This document shows, piece by piece, positions 56,543 to 64,000 of a stretch of 64,000 bases of DNA (within the stretch, counting starts at the first letter, position 1; every line of letters begins with the position of its first letter). Source of the stretch: Rhodospirillaceae bacterium (lineage in GTDB: Bacteria > Pseudomonadota > Alphaproteobacteria > Dongiales > Dongiaceae); NCBI GenBank assembly GCA_008012315.1, contig SSEL01000001.1, positions 186,001 to 250,000 on the forward strand, in the 5' to 3' direction. The notes below the pieces were generated by a model. It did not search any database, was not told where the DNA came from, and saw nothing but the letters and a program-made list of their open reading frames with translations. Position numbers and translations under genes: made by a program.

Positions 56543-57091
56543 TCAGATCAAGTCGATCCGGACATGATCGCCTGGTGCCAGCTTGGCGAGGATCGCTTCG
56601 AGATCGGCGCGGGCGAAAGCGATGCAGCCTTCGGTCGGCCGGTAATCCGGCTGCGCGAGATGAATGAAGACGGCGCTGCCGCGATCGGGCAGCACCGGAT
56701 CGTCGTTGTGGCCGATCACCACAACCAGATCATAGAGATGATCGTCGCGCCACATGACCTCATGCCGGCCGCCATAGGGCAGCGTGACCGGCTGGTTATA
56801 GGCGGGATCCGTCGGATCGTCGCACCAGCCGTCCTGCTTCTGCAATTCCTGCTGCGGCAACGCGGTGGCGACCAGCAGATCACCGTTCAGCGCGGCGTCC
56901 AGGCCGGTGGGCAACCGATCGGCACGGAGCAGCAACCGCCGCAGCGCAAAGCGGCCGACCGGGGTTCCGCCATCGCCTTCGCGCTTATCGCCGATGATGC
57001 CGCTGCGGCCCAGCGCGCAGCGATAACGCTGACCGTCAAGCTCGGCCCAGCCACGTGTTTCACCGGCTCTCGCGGTTACAATCATATCCAT
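56543..57091 (-). CDS. L,D-transpeptidase-like (YkuD) protein
   Basis: A 182-residue protein with a YkuD catalytic domain. GRSGIIGDKREGDGGTPVGRFALRR lies near the N-terminus, and the active-site block FIHLAQPDYRPTEGCIAF holds the His and nucleophilic Cys, with Thr in place of the usual Ser before Glu-Gly-Cys. No signal peptide is visible, so it may act in the cytoplasm or be exported by other means. It could form 3-3 crosslinks or act on small substrates. It converges with yggS. Confidence 0.85.
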   Translation of the reverse strand: MDMIVTARAGETRGWAELDGQRYRCALGRSGIIGDKREGDGGTPVGRFALRRLLLRADRLPTGLDAALNGDLLVATALPQQELQKQDGWCDDPTDPAYNQPVTLPYGGRHEVMWRDDHLYDLVVVIGHNDDPVLPDRGSAVFIHLAQPDYRPTEGCIAFARADLEAILAKLAPGDHVRIDLI

Positions 57092-57228
57092 GAAAACAGC
57101 TTAGCGGTTCGTTGTGCGACGGAAAAGCAGCTTGAACCGGCGCGGTGGAGCGCGCGTGACAAGACCAGAGCCTTTCCGCGTTGCGTTGGACCGCGGGAAG
57201 GCTCTATCTCTTTATGAGGTCGCATTTT

Positions 57229-57265
57229 TTCACGCGAATCGATGCCCATTTCGCTCGAAAACGCT
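57229..57265. repeat. Dispersed intergenic repeat, copy 1
   Basis: A 37-bp element (TTCACGCGAATCGATGCC... GAAAACGCT) that matches 63328-63364 at 32 of 37 positions, in the same orientation. In both cases it lies 1-7 bases beyond the stop codon of a minus-strand gene. The same motif is, from memory, common in rhizobial intergenic regions. Confidence 0.8.
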
Positions 57266-57272
57266 CCAAGCT

Positions 57273-58655
57273 TCATGCATCCGCTTCGTTGCCGCGTCCG
57301 CGACCGTTGTGCCAAATCATCCGGCTGGCAGCGGTCTGTTCCATCGCCGGATGGTCGCTTGCCGCCACCATATCGGCGGGCTTGGTCCCGCCGCGTGCCG
57401 CGAGATCGGCGGCGGAAGTCTTGTCATCCTCGCCCATGATCATCGCCAGCACATTGCCGCCGATATCTCTCCCGGTGATCGATTTCACGGCAATATTGAC
57501 AACGGCGCCGAGCGTGCTGAACGGCCCGAAGGGAATGGCGCCGAGCAGTTCCGCCGCGCCGTGAATCTCATCGCCGGTCAATTCGCGATAGATCGCATTG
57601 ACGCCGGGAATATGCTGCAACGGATTGATCAGGTCGACAAGATCGTCCCAGCCGAATTTGCCGTCTTCGCCAAAGAACAATTTGTCGGCTTCCGGATCGT
57701 CCACCAGCTTCCACTTGATGCCTTTGGCGGCATATTCCTGCCGGGTTTCCCGATCGGGGATACGGGTCAATTTGAGGACGCCATCGTCCTTGTCGTCGTT
57801 GGTCGGCTTTGCCGGGCCATCCGGCGGAATGGACGCGTCGCTCATCGTCAGCGCATTCGCCGGGATGCCATCGGTTGCCGCGTCTTCCGCCGGTATGACG
57901 ACGGGCGGTATGGCGACGGCCGGATTTGCGGCAGCGCCAACGGCCGCTTTATCGGCTGGATTATTGACCGGGCCGGTGGCCATCGGTGCCGCCGCCATGG
58001 GCGCGCCGGTGAGGGCGGCAAATTGTGCCGCGGTCAGGGTCGGAATCCCATCGGGCGCAGCACCTGACGCCCCGGTGACCGGACCGGCTGAGGGGGTCAT
58101 ATCTGCCTGCTGCTGGGCGGCAAGGATGCCGGCCGGAGCCAGCGGGGACCGGCCGGTGATCGCGGGCATGGGCGTTACCGGCTGGCGCCCGCCCGCCATC
58201 GGGCTGGCAAATCCGGCCGTGCCCGGGGCCGGTCCGATTGCCGGACCGGCATCCGGCGAGGAATTCATCCCAAGCGAGGCGCTGGCGAGCATCGCCTTGA
58301 ACTGGTTCTGGTCGATCGAGCCCGGCGGCAGCGCTCCGCTGGGAAATGCTCCACCGGGAAATGCCGCACCAGGGATGGTGTTTGGCCGTAGCAGATTCGT
58401 CGACTTGTTGAGAGCGGCGTCATTTACCGCGCCCAGGCCGATGGCCCGCGGAACGGTGCCGGTCGGCGGAACGGGCGCAGCGGTTGAGCTGGCTTGTGCG
58501 GACGGCGCGGTGGCAACGGGCTGCGCCGCCCCGGCCCGCTCGCGAAAGGATTTCCAATCATAGACCCGCCGCGACTGCGTGCCTTCGAAGCTCATGCCCT
58601 GATTGGGCAGGAACGCTCCTGAGGCGACGTTATAGTTGAAGGCGGAACCGCTCAC
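57273..58655 (-). CDS. Pro/Ala-rich protein with conserved C-terminal hydrophobic region, unknown
   Basis: A 460-residue protein. Residues 1-45 are probably ordered; a long Pro/Ala/Gly low-complexity stretch follows to about 270, then a charged linker. A conserved-looking C-terminal block (DLVDLINPLQHIPGVNAIYRELTGDEI and GAIPFGPFSTLGAVVNIAVKSITGRDIGGN) recalls alphaproteobacterial proteins of unknown function. No catalytic motif and no signal peptide. It may be an anchoring or scaffold protein. Confidence 0.6.
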   Translation of the reverse strand: MSGSAFNYNVASGAFLPNQGMSFEGTQSRRVYDWKSFRERAGAAQPVATAPSAQASSTAAPVPPTGTVPRAIGLGAVNDAALNKSTNLLRPNTIPGAAFPGGAFPSGALPPGSIDQNQFKAMLASASLGMNSSPDAGPAIGPAPGTAGFASPMAGGRQPVTPMPAITGRSPLAPAGILAAQQQADMTPSAGPVTGASGAAPDGIPTLTAAQFAALTGAPMAAAPMATGPVNNPADKAAVGAAANPAVAIPPVVIPAEDAATDGIPANALTMSDASIPPDGPAKPTNDDKDDGVLKLTRIPDRETRQEYAAKGIKWKLVDDPEADKLFFGEDGKFGWDDLVDLINPLQHIPGVNAIYRELTGDEIHGAAELLGAIPFGPFSTLGAVVNIAVKSITGRDIGGNVLAMIMGEDDKTSAADLAARGGTKPADMVAASDHPAMEQTAASRMIWHNGRGRGNEADA

Positions 58656-58761
58656 GCTGGCTTCTCCATTGGATCTGCCTAGTACTACGCAAGCGCCGTG
58701 CCAGCGTTGAGGCCAGCGTTAAAATTCGCCCGGCGGGGAAACCCGGAACTTGAAACGGGGC

Positions 58762-60006
58762 TCAGAACATATGGCCGAAGCGGGTCGCCTTGGTGGAAAG
58801 ATAGCGGGCATTGTGGTCGTTCGAGGGGAAGGCATGGGCGACGCGCTCGGTCACCCGGATGCCGCAATGTTCCAGGCCTTTGACCTTGTCCGGGTTGTTG
58901 GTGAGCAGCCGGACCGCGACGACGCCCAACTGCCGCAGCATTTCCGCCGCCGGCTGATAGACCCGTTCATCGGCGCCGAAACCGAGCTGCAGATTGGCGT
59001 CCAGCGTGTCGGCGCCGGCATCCTGCAGGCGATAGGCGCGAAGCTTGTTGATCAGCCCGATGCCGCGTCCTTCCTGGGCCAGATAGAGCAGGATCCCGCT
59101 GCCGCTCTTGGCGATCTGCTCGATGGCGCCGCGCAACTGGTCGCCGCAATCGCACCGCAGGGAACCCAGCAAATCACCGGTGAAGCATTCGGAATGCAGC
59201 CTGATCAGGACGGGCTGGTCGGGATCGGGCCGGCCGATCACGATGGCCAGGTGCTCCTTGCCGCCATCCGAGGGCCGGAAGGCGATGATTTCGGTCTGCT
59301 CGGCGCCGTCGAGCGGCACGCGGGCCGAACCGACGCGCCGCAATTGGCTGGCAAGCATGCGCCGGTGGGTGGCGAGATCGGCATGATCCATCGTGAACGG
59401 CGAGGCGACCCAATAGGCAACGGCGGCGGCCGGCACCCGGGCCACCACCATGGCCGGCAGCAATCTCGCGGTTTTCGCCAGATCGATTGCCCCGTGCCGC
59501 AGATTGGGCGACAGGCTGCGATCGGGATCCTCGTCCAAGGCGAGATCGAGGGTGCCGATATCGAGCGCGCCGGCCGGCTGCGAGCTGCCGGTCGGATCGG
59601 CGACATGGCGGATCAGGGCGGTCTTGACCGCCTCGGCCGGCAGATCGGCAGTGAGATGGCAGATGCAGACGGCCTCGCCCCCATCAGCCTTACCCCCGCC
59701 AGCTTTACCCCCGCCAGCTTTACCCCCGGCGGGGGTGCCGGCGCCATCCACCTTCAGGCCCAGGCGACTGGCGCGCTCGGCGGTCAGCAGCAGGCGGACG
59801 CCGCCGGTGCCGGCGGCCGAACTCAGCCAGGTAAAAACGGATTCTTCCAGGTTTTCCGCCGCCACGGCCAGGATTGCGTCATCGCCATCCATCAGCGCAA
59901 TCGCCCCGCCGCGCCGCAATTCGGCCAGGCAGCGTTCAACCGTAGCTTGTGATGTCGCGGTTCGGGCGGTGAGATCGGCAGTCGTCATCGGCAATCGTAA
60001 ACCCAT
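58762..60006 (-). CDS. ribA: GTP cyclohydrolase II
   Basis: First committed enzyme of riboflavin synthesis. The 414-residue protein has an N-terminal region of about 200 residues that is not a working DHBP synthase. The catalytic GTPCH2 domain follows, with zinc ligands in HSECFTGDLLGSLRCDCGDQL and the EGRGIGL loop. A Gly/Lys stretch (GGKAGGGKAGGGK) is encoded by a 15-bp tandem repeat. It stands alone, separated from ribB by 35 kb, and no FMN riboswitch was seen before it. Confidence 0.92.
   Translation of the reverse strand: MGLRLPMTTADLTARTATSQATVERCLAELRRGGAIALMDGDDAILAVAAENLEESVFTWLSSAAGTGGVRLLLTAERASRLGLKVDGAGTPAGGKAGGGKAGGGKADGGEAVCICHLTADLPAEAVKTALIRHVADPTGSSQPAGALDIGTLDLALDEDPDRSLSPNLRHGAIDLAKTARLLPAMVVARVPAAAVAYWVASPFTMDHADLATHRRMLASQLRRVGSARVPLDGAEQTEIIAFRPSDGGKEHLAIVIGRPDPDQPVLIRLHSECFTGDLLGSLRCDCGDQLRGAIEQIAKSGSGILLYLAQEGRGIGLINKLRAYRLQDAGADTLDANLQLGFGADERVYQPAAEMLRQLGVVAVRLLTNNPDKVKGLEHCGIRVTERVAHAFPSNDHNARYLSTKATRFGHMF
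59686..59730. repeat. 15-bp tandem repeat inside ribA
   Basis: Three successive copies of AGCTTTACCCCCGCC (first and third with one change). It keeps the frame and encodes a Gly/Lys/Ala linker, so slippage would lengthen or shorten it in frame. Confidence 0.85.
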
Positions 60007-60244
60007 TTATCCGCTTTCGGCGGAACTTCCGGGGCATCCCAAGCGCTGTATATCCTAGCGGTGTATGTCCAGTCCCGGTTGACGCATCTGAAGCTTCAGG
60101 TGCGTCATTTGGCAGGCCGGCAGGCGCAGGTCAAGCCCGGATGGCGCCGCCTTGGACCTGCGAGGGGCGATCATTCCGGCTCACGGGGTGATCTTGCCAG
60201 CAACCGGCCCGAATGTTATCTGACGAAGAAAGCTGGAGAACAAC

Positions 60245-60994
60245 ATGTCCCTGCCATCCTCTGGGCCAAATTCCACCGGGTCCACCCCCGCGGCGCCGAA
60301 GCCGACGGGTACCGGCCTCAAGCGTGTGCTGCTGGTCGATGATGACGATGTTTTGCGGCGCACCCTGGCGGAACAGCTGACCCTGGAAGGGGATTTCGCC
60401 ACCGTGGAAGCGGGCGACGGCGCCGCCGGCCTGGAACTGGCCAGGAACGAAAAGCTCGATGCGATCCTGCTCGATGTCGGCTTGCCCGATATCGACGGCC
60501 GGCAGCTCTGCGCCGATATGCGCCAGGCCGGTGTCACCGTGCCGATCATCATGCTGACTGCGGTCGATGGCGAGGCGGATACGATCCAAGGGTTGGAATC
60601 CGGCGCCAATGACTATGTGACCAAGCCGTTCCGGCTGGGCGTCCTGCTGGCCCGGCTGCGCGCCCATCTGCGCCAGCATGAGCACAGCGAGGATGCGGTG
60701 CTCAATATCGGGCCCTATATCTTCCGGCCGAACGTCAAAATGCTGATCGACGAGGCCGCGAATAAGAAAATCCGCCTAACCGAAAAGGAAACGGCGATTT
60801 TGAAGTACCTCTACCGAGCCGGTGAGGCGGTCGGCCGCGAGACCCTGCTGGGCGAGGTCTGGGGATATAATGCGGGTGTCACCACCCACACCCTGGAGAC
60901 CCATGTCTACCGTCTGCGCCAGAAGATCGAGCGCGACCCGTCCAAGGCGGAAATCCTCATCACCGACCAGGGCGGCTATCGCCTGGTGGTTTAG
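60245..60994 (+). CDS. OmpR/PhoB-family response regulator
   Basis: A 249-residue regulator. A short Ser/Pro-rich N-terminus (residues 1-24) leads to a receiver domain with VLLVDDDD, phospho-Asp in ILLDVGLPD, and YVTKPF. The C-terminal winged helix (RLTEKETAILKYLYRAG, then TLETHVYRLRQKIE) binds DNA. No kinase is adjacent; the partial kinase at 63.4 kb is separated by two genes. Its target genes are unknown. It converges with the MFS gene. Confidence 0.92.
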   Translation: MSLPSSGPNSTGSTPAAPKPTGTGLKRVLLVDDDDVLRRTLAEQLTLEGDFATVEAGDGAAGLELARNEKLDAILLDVGLPDIDGRQLCADMRQAGVTVPIIMLTAVDGEADTIQGLESGANDYVTKPFRLGVLLARLRAHLRQHEHSEDAVLNIGPYIFRPNVKMLIDEAANKKIRLTEKETAILKYLYRAGEAVGRETLLGEVWGYNAGVTTHTLETHVYRLRQKIERDPSKAEILITDQGGYRLVV

Positions 60995-61007
60995 CTGCAA
61001 GCTGTAG

Positions 61008-62306
61008 CTAGCCTTCCTGGGGCCGGCGCAAATGCCGGCCCAGCAGCAGCACGATGAAGCCGGCCAGCAATGTCGCCACGGCGATAACATTCGCGGCGAG
61101 ATCCCAGTTGCCGGAATAGGCCAGTATTTCCGGCAGCACCAAGGGACCGAGAAAGACGCCGATGTTGCGGCCGGCCATCAGCGTGCCGAACGCTTCGGGA
61201 CCGGCGCGGGTCCCGGTGCCCTGGTTGGCCGCGATCAGATGCGGCAGATGGAACAGGCAGGTCGGGGTCACGCCGGCGCAGATGCCGTAGACGACCAGGG
61301 CGACCAGGCCCGCCAGGCCGTCCAGCAGCGAGATCGATGCCCAGATGCCGGCCTGCAGCAGCAGGCAGACCAGCAGCGCCGGGCCGACCCGCAGGCCACG
61401 GCCCAGCGCCCAGCCGGTGATGACGTTGAAACCGAGCAGGACGACCACGGGGATGAGGTAGACCAGGACCGCCCGGTGCGGATCGAGATGGTGCCGTTCG
61501 ATCAGGAATTGGGTCAGCCAGGTCATGAAGGCGAAATACTGGCCGGACCAGAGCAGAAAGATTGCCGCTGAGAACAAATTGGCTGCCTTCGCCCCCGGTT
61601 GCGGCTTTGCCGCACTGCCGGCCGCCCGGCCGGCGGGGCGATGGTTGCGATACCGCCAGCTTGGGATCGCCAGTGCCGCCGTGAGCGCCAGCGCCAGCAG
61701 CCAGATCGCCCGCCAATCCGGCAAGGCGAGCGCCAGCAAACCCGCCCCGATCTGGCCGATCGGGATCCAGCCCGCCAGCAGGCCGGTGACCAGAGGCAGA
61801 TCGCGCGTCCTCGCCGCTTCGGTCGCGACGACCGGGCCGGCAATGGCAAAAATCGCATAGGTAAGCCCTTCCAGGCCGCGCGCCAGCAGCATCGCGCCGG
61901 TGAACCGGGCGAGGCCGAGGGCGATCAGCAGGCCAAGCGCCGCCGCGACCAGCCCGATCAGCAGGCCGGGGCGGTAGCCATGCCGGCGCAACCATCGGCC
62001 CATCGGCACCGAGGCGATCAAGCCGACCAGCGCATAAACCGACATGAAACTACCGGCCATGGTCGGGCTATAGCGGAATTCCGTCAGCAGATCGGGCAAA
62101 AGGGGCGGCAATTTGAATTGCTGGAAGGCGACGAAGCAACTGAGCGACAAGCCGAAAACGACCTGACCCCAGTCTGTCTGCCTGCGATCCCCGTCTGGCT
62201 GCTGCGCAGGAACCGGGCTGGCTGTTGCCGTCGGGCCCGACGTAGAATATCTAGAATATGTAGGCACGAAATTATCTTGGCGGAATATGGTGATAATGAT
62301 TTGCAA
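61008..62306 (-). CDS. MFS transporter
   Basis: A 432-residue major facilitator with about twelve helices. The loop PMGRWLRRHGYRPGLLIG after the second helix is the usual MFS motif A-like region. It resembles CynX/YbfB-type permeases in its layout. The first in-frame start is a TTG at 62306; a GTG at 62267 is the alternative, since there is no ATG before the first helix. The substrate is unknown. Confidence 0.82.
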   Translation of the reverse strand: MQIIITIFRQDNFVPTYSRYSTSGPTATASPVPAQQPDGDRRQTDWGQVVFGLSLSCFVAFQQFKLPPLLPDLLTEFRYSPTMAGSFMSVYALVGLIASVPMGRWLRRHGYRPGLLIGLVAAALGLLIALGLARFTGAMLLARGLEGLTYAIFAIAGPVVATEAARTRDLPLVTGLLAGWIPIGQIGAGLLALALPDWRAIWLLALALTAALAIPSWRYRNHRPAGRAAGSAAKPQPGAKAANLFSAAIFLLWSGQYFAFMTWLTQFLIERHHLDPHRAVLVYLIPVVVLLGFNVITGWALGRGLRVGPALLVCLLLQAGIWASISLLDGLAGLVALVVYGICAGVTPTCLFHLPHLIAANQGTGTRAGPEAFGTLMAGRNIGVFLGPLVLPEILAYSGNWDLAANVIAVATLLAGFIVLLLGRHLRRPQEG

Positions 62307-62470
62307 GGGCGTTAAACAATGCCATCATCCAGCTGAACCGCCTAGCGGAAACGGTGTTCAGGGATGAGGGCCAAGGGGGAAATTGGCCGGCCGGAACGCA
62401 GGCGGTCTGGGATATGGCTGTGGGTGACGGCCGTCAATCAACCGGGGACGCTGTGCGGGGGTAGAGTGCA

Positions 62471-63316
62471 GTGACGACAGCACATAGTTTCTCGCTACGC
62501 TTTTGGGGCGTGCGCGGTTCGCTGTCCTGTCCGGGGCCGGATTACACGCGATATGGCGGGAACACCTCCTGCCTGGAAGTGCGTTGCGGTCCCCATTTGC
62601 TGATTTTCGACGGCGGCAGCGGCTTGCGACCACTGGGGCAGCATCTGATGGCGCAGTGCTCCCAACAGGGACCGGTGACCGCCGATCTGTTTTTCACCCA
62701 CACGCATCTCGATCACATGGTCGGCGTGCCGTTCTTCGCACCGCTCTTTCAGAAGGACAGCGACATTCGCCTGTGGGCCGGCCATCTGGCGCCGCCGCTC
62801 AATCTGCATGACGCTTTGTGTGGCATGATGGTGGAGCCGCTCTTCCCGGTGCCGCCCGATGTTTTCGTTTCCAACCCCAGCTATCGCGATTTCCGTGCCG
62901 GCGAGACCTTGCAGCTTCATCCCGGCCTGCAGATTCGCACCACGCCGCTCAACCATCCCAACGGCGCCACCGGCTACCGTATCGAATGGCAGGGCAAGTC
63001 GATCTGCTATGTGACCGATTGCGAGCATCGCATCGGCCAGCATGATCAAAGCATCATCGATCTGATCCGCGGCACCGAGATCTTCATCTATGACAGCACC
63101 TATACGGATGACGAATTCCCGGCCCATACCGGCTGGGGTCATTCCACCTGGCAGGAAGGTGCGCGTCTGGCGGAGCTGGCGGGTGTCAGAACCTTCGTGC
63201 TGTTCCACCACGATCCCAGCCATGATGACGCGATGATGGACAACATCGCGCGCGAGGCCGAGGCCCATCGGCCGGGCACGCTGGTGGCCCAGGAAGGCAT
63301 GATCCTGACCCCCTGA
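62471..63316 (+). CDS. Metallo-beta-lactamase-fold hydrolase
   Basis: A 281-residue protein with the metal-binding motif FFTHTHLDHMVGVPFF near residue 76, LNHPNGATGYRIEW and YVTDCEHRIGQH, and the final LFHHDPSHDD. It belongs to the phosphodiesterase-like branch of the fold, as do PAS- or HD-linked hydrolases found with kinases. Start is a GTG at 62471. Possible substrates include cyclic nucleotides, but nothing here proves it. Confidence 0.85.
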   Translation: MTTAHSFSLRFWGVRGSLSCPGPDYTRYGGNTSCLEVRCGPHLLIFDGGSGLRPLGQHLMAQCSQQGPVTADLFFTHTHLDHMVGVPFFAPLFQKDSDIRLWAGHLAPPLNLHDALCGMMVEPLFPVPPDVFVSNPSYRDFRAGETLQLHPGLQIRTTPLNHPNGATGYRIEWQGKSICYVTDCEHRIGQHDQSIIDLIRGTEIFIYDSTYTDDEFPAHTGWGHSTWQEGARLAELAGVRTFVLFHHDPSHDDAMMDNIAREAEAHRPGTLVAQEGMILTP

Positions 63317-63327
63317 ACGGGCCCGGC

Positions 63328-63364
63328 TTCACGCGAACCGGTGCCCACTTCGCGCGAAAATGCT
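63328..63364. repeat. Dispersed intergenic repeat, copy 2
   Basis: Same 37-bp element as at 57229-57265 with five differences. It fills almost the whole gap between the hydrolase and the histidine kinase, ending one base before the kinase stop codon. Confidence 0.8.
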
Positions 63365-64000
63365 TTAGATGAGCGTTTCCTGCACGGCTTCCTTGACGGG
63401 TTGCGGCATCGCCGCCGCCGGCAAGGTGACGCGAACGGTGGTGCCCTTGCCGGGTTCGCTGTCGATGGTCAGCGTCCCGCCGTGATGCTCCGTCAGCGCC
63501 TTCACGATGGGCAGGCCAAGGCCGGTTCCGTCATGCTTGCGGGTCAGCGAATTATCGACCTGACCGAAAGCCGCCAGGACTTTCGGTAAATCCGCCTTGG
63601 CGATGCCGATGCCGGTATCGCGCACAGTGATGGCAACGAAGGGCGTCTCGGTACTATCCTTGCCGATCTTGGCGCCGCTCTTGATGCCGTCGGCCGGCTC
63701 CACTTTCAGATGGACGCTGCCCTTGGCCGGCGTGAACTTCACGGCATTGGACAGCAGGTTGGTGATGATCTGCAAGGCGGCGCGACGATCGACGAGAAGA
63801 TCGGGCGTGCCGGGCGCCACCTCGGATGACAGCTTCAGGCCACCGATCGTTGCGCGGTCCCGCACCAGGCGCAGGCAGGTATCCAGCAGATTTCCGGCCG
63901 GGCAACGCTCCGGCGCCAGCGTATATCGCCCGGCCTCGATCTTCGAGAGATCGAGCAGGTCGTTGATCAGCGACAGCAGATGCTGGCCGCTGTCGTGAAT
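63365..64000 (-). CDS. Sensor histidine kinase, C-terminal part (runs off the window)
   Basis: The visible 211 codons give the end of a HisKA domain (IHDSGQHLLSLINDLLDLSKIEAG) and a complete HATPase domain with NLLSNAVKFTP, DTGIGIAKADLP and GTGLGLPIV. The N-terminal sensor and probable phospho-His lie beyond base 64000. The ATG-started frame at 63865 is internal. It may pair with the OmpR-type regulator at 60245, but two genes separate them. Confidence 0.9.
   Translation of the reverse strand: MHDSGQHLLSLINDLLDLSKIEAGRYTLAPERCPAGNLLDTCLRLVRDRATIGGLKLSSEVAPGTPDLLVDRRAALQIITNLLSNAVKFTPAKGSVHLKVEPADGIKSGAKIGKDSTETPFVAITVRDTGIGIAKADLPKVLAAFGQVDNSLTRKHDGTGLGLPIVKALTEHHGGTLTIDSEPGKGTTVRVTLPAAAMPQPVKEAVQETLI

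Overview
The window looks like the replication-origin region of an alphaproteobacterial chromosome, probably Rhodospirillales-like; the genus cannot be fixed. GC is high, and the backbone follows the classic alphaproteobacterial order dnaQ-murI-coaE-aroE-maf-ppsR | hemE-hemH-hemJ-rho ... mnmE-mnmG-rsmG-parA-parB ... holA-lptE-leuS. No rRNA, tRNA or CRISPR array was seen.

Layout. (1) 1-4958: a small membrane protein, then six housekeeping genes on the minus strand. (2) 4959-5496: a gene-free, DnaA-box-rich region between ppsR and hemE from which genes diverge, the best candidate for oriC. (3) 5497-9830: hemE, hemH, hemJ and rho on the plus strand, closed by a strong terminator. (4) About 9.8-32.1 kb: an accessory block separating rho from mnmE. 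It carries a cupin, a LysE exporter, a Tat-exported PhoX-like phosphatase, a DUF4396 membrane protein, a propeller/regulator/DUF899 cluster, a cytochrome bo3 oxidase operon (cyoABCD, with a frameshift in cyoB), a glycolipid-binding-like protein and quinone reductase, ribB behind an FMN riboswitch, a 1228-residue multi-PAS hybrid kinase, ogt and a DUF255 thioredoxin-like protein. (5) 32.1-34.0 kb: a 2Fe-2S ferredoxin-like gene and mnmE. (6) 33,993-38,572: a 4.58-kb IS1595-family transposon with exact 16-bp terminal inverted repeats and an 8-bp target duplication, inserted on the mnmE stop codon. It carries unknown cargo, including a two-gene soluble-plus-membrane module. (7) 38.6-39.2 kb: a ParE/Phd-like toxin-antitoxin pair. 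(8) 39.4-43.9 kb: mnmG, rsmG, parA and parB with three parS sites. (9) 44-64 kb: a chemoreceptor, a PAS protein, holA, lptE, leuS, a DUF3576 lipoprotein, a sulfotransferase, two tandem porins, yggS, an L,D-transpeptidase, a Pro/Ala-rich unknown, ribA, an OmpR-type regulator, an MFS transporter, a metallo-hydrolase and a histidine kinase cut by the window edge.

The origin, parS sites and parAB together form the replication and segregation centre. The haem genes and the bo3 oxidase are both respiratory. The main anomalies are a DnaQ whose first exonuclease motif reads D-T-K instead of D-T-E, the cyoB frameshift, and the transposon with its cargo.
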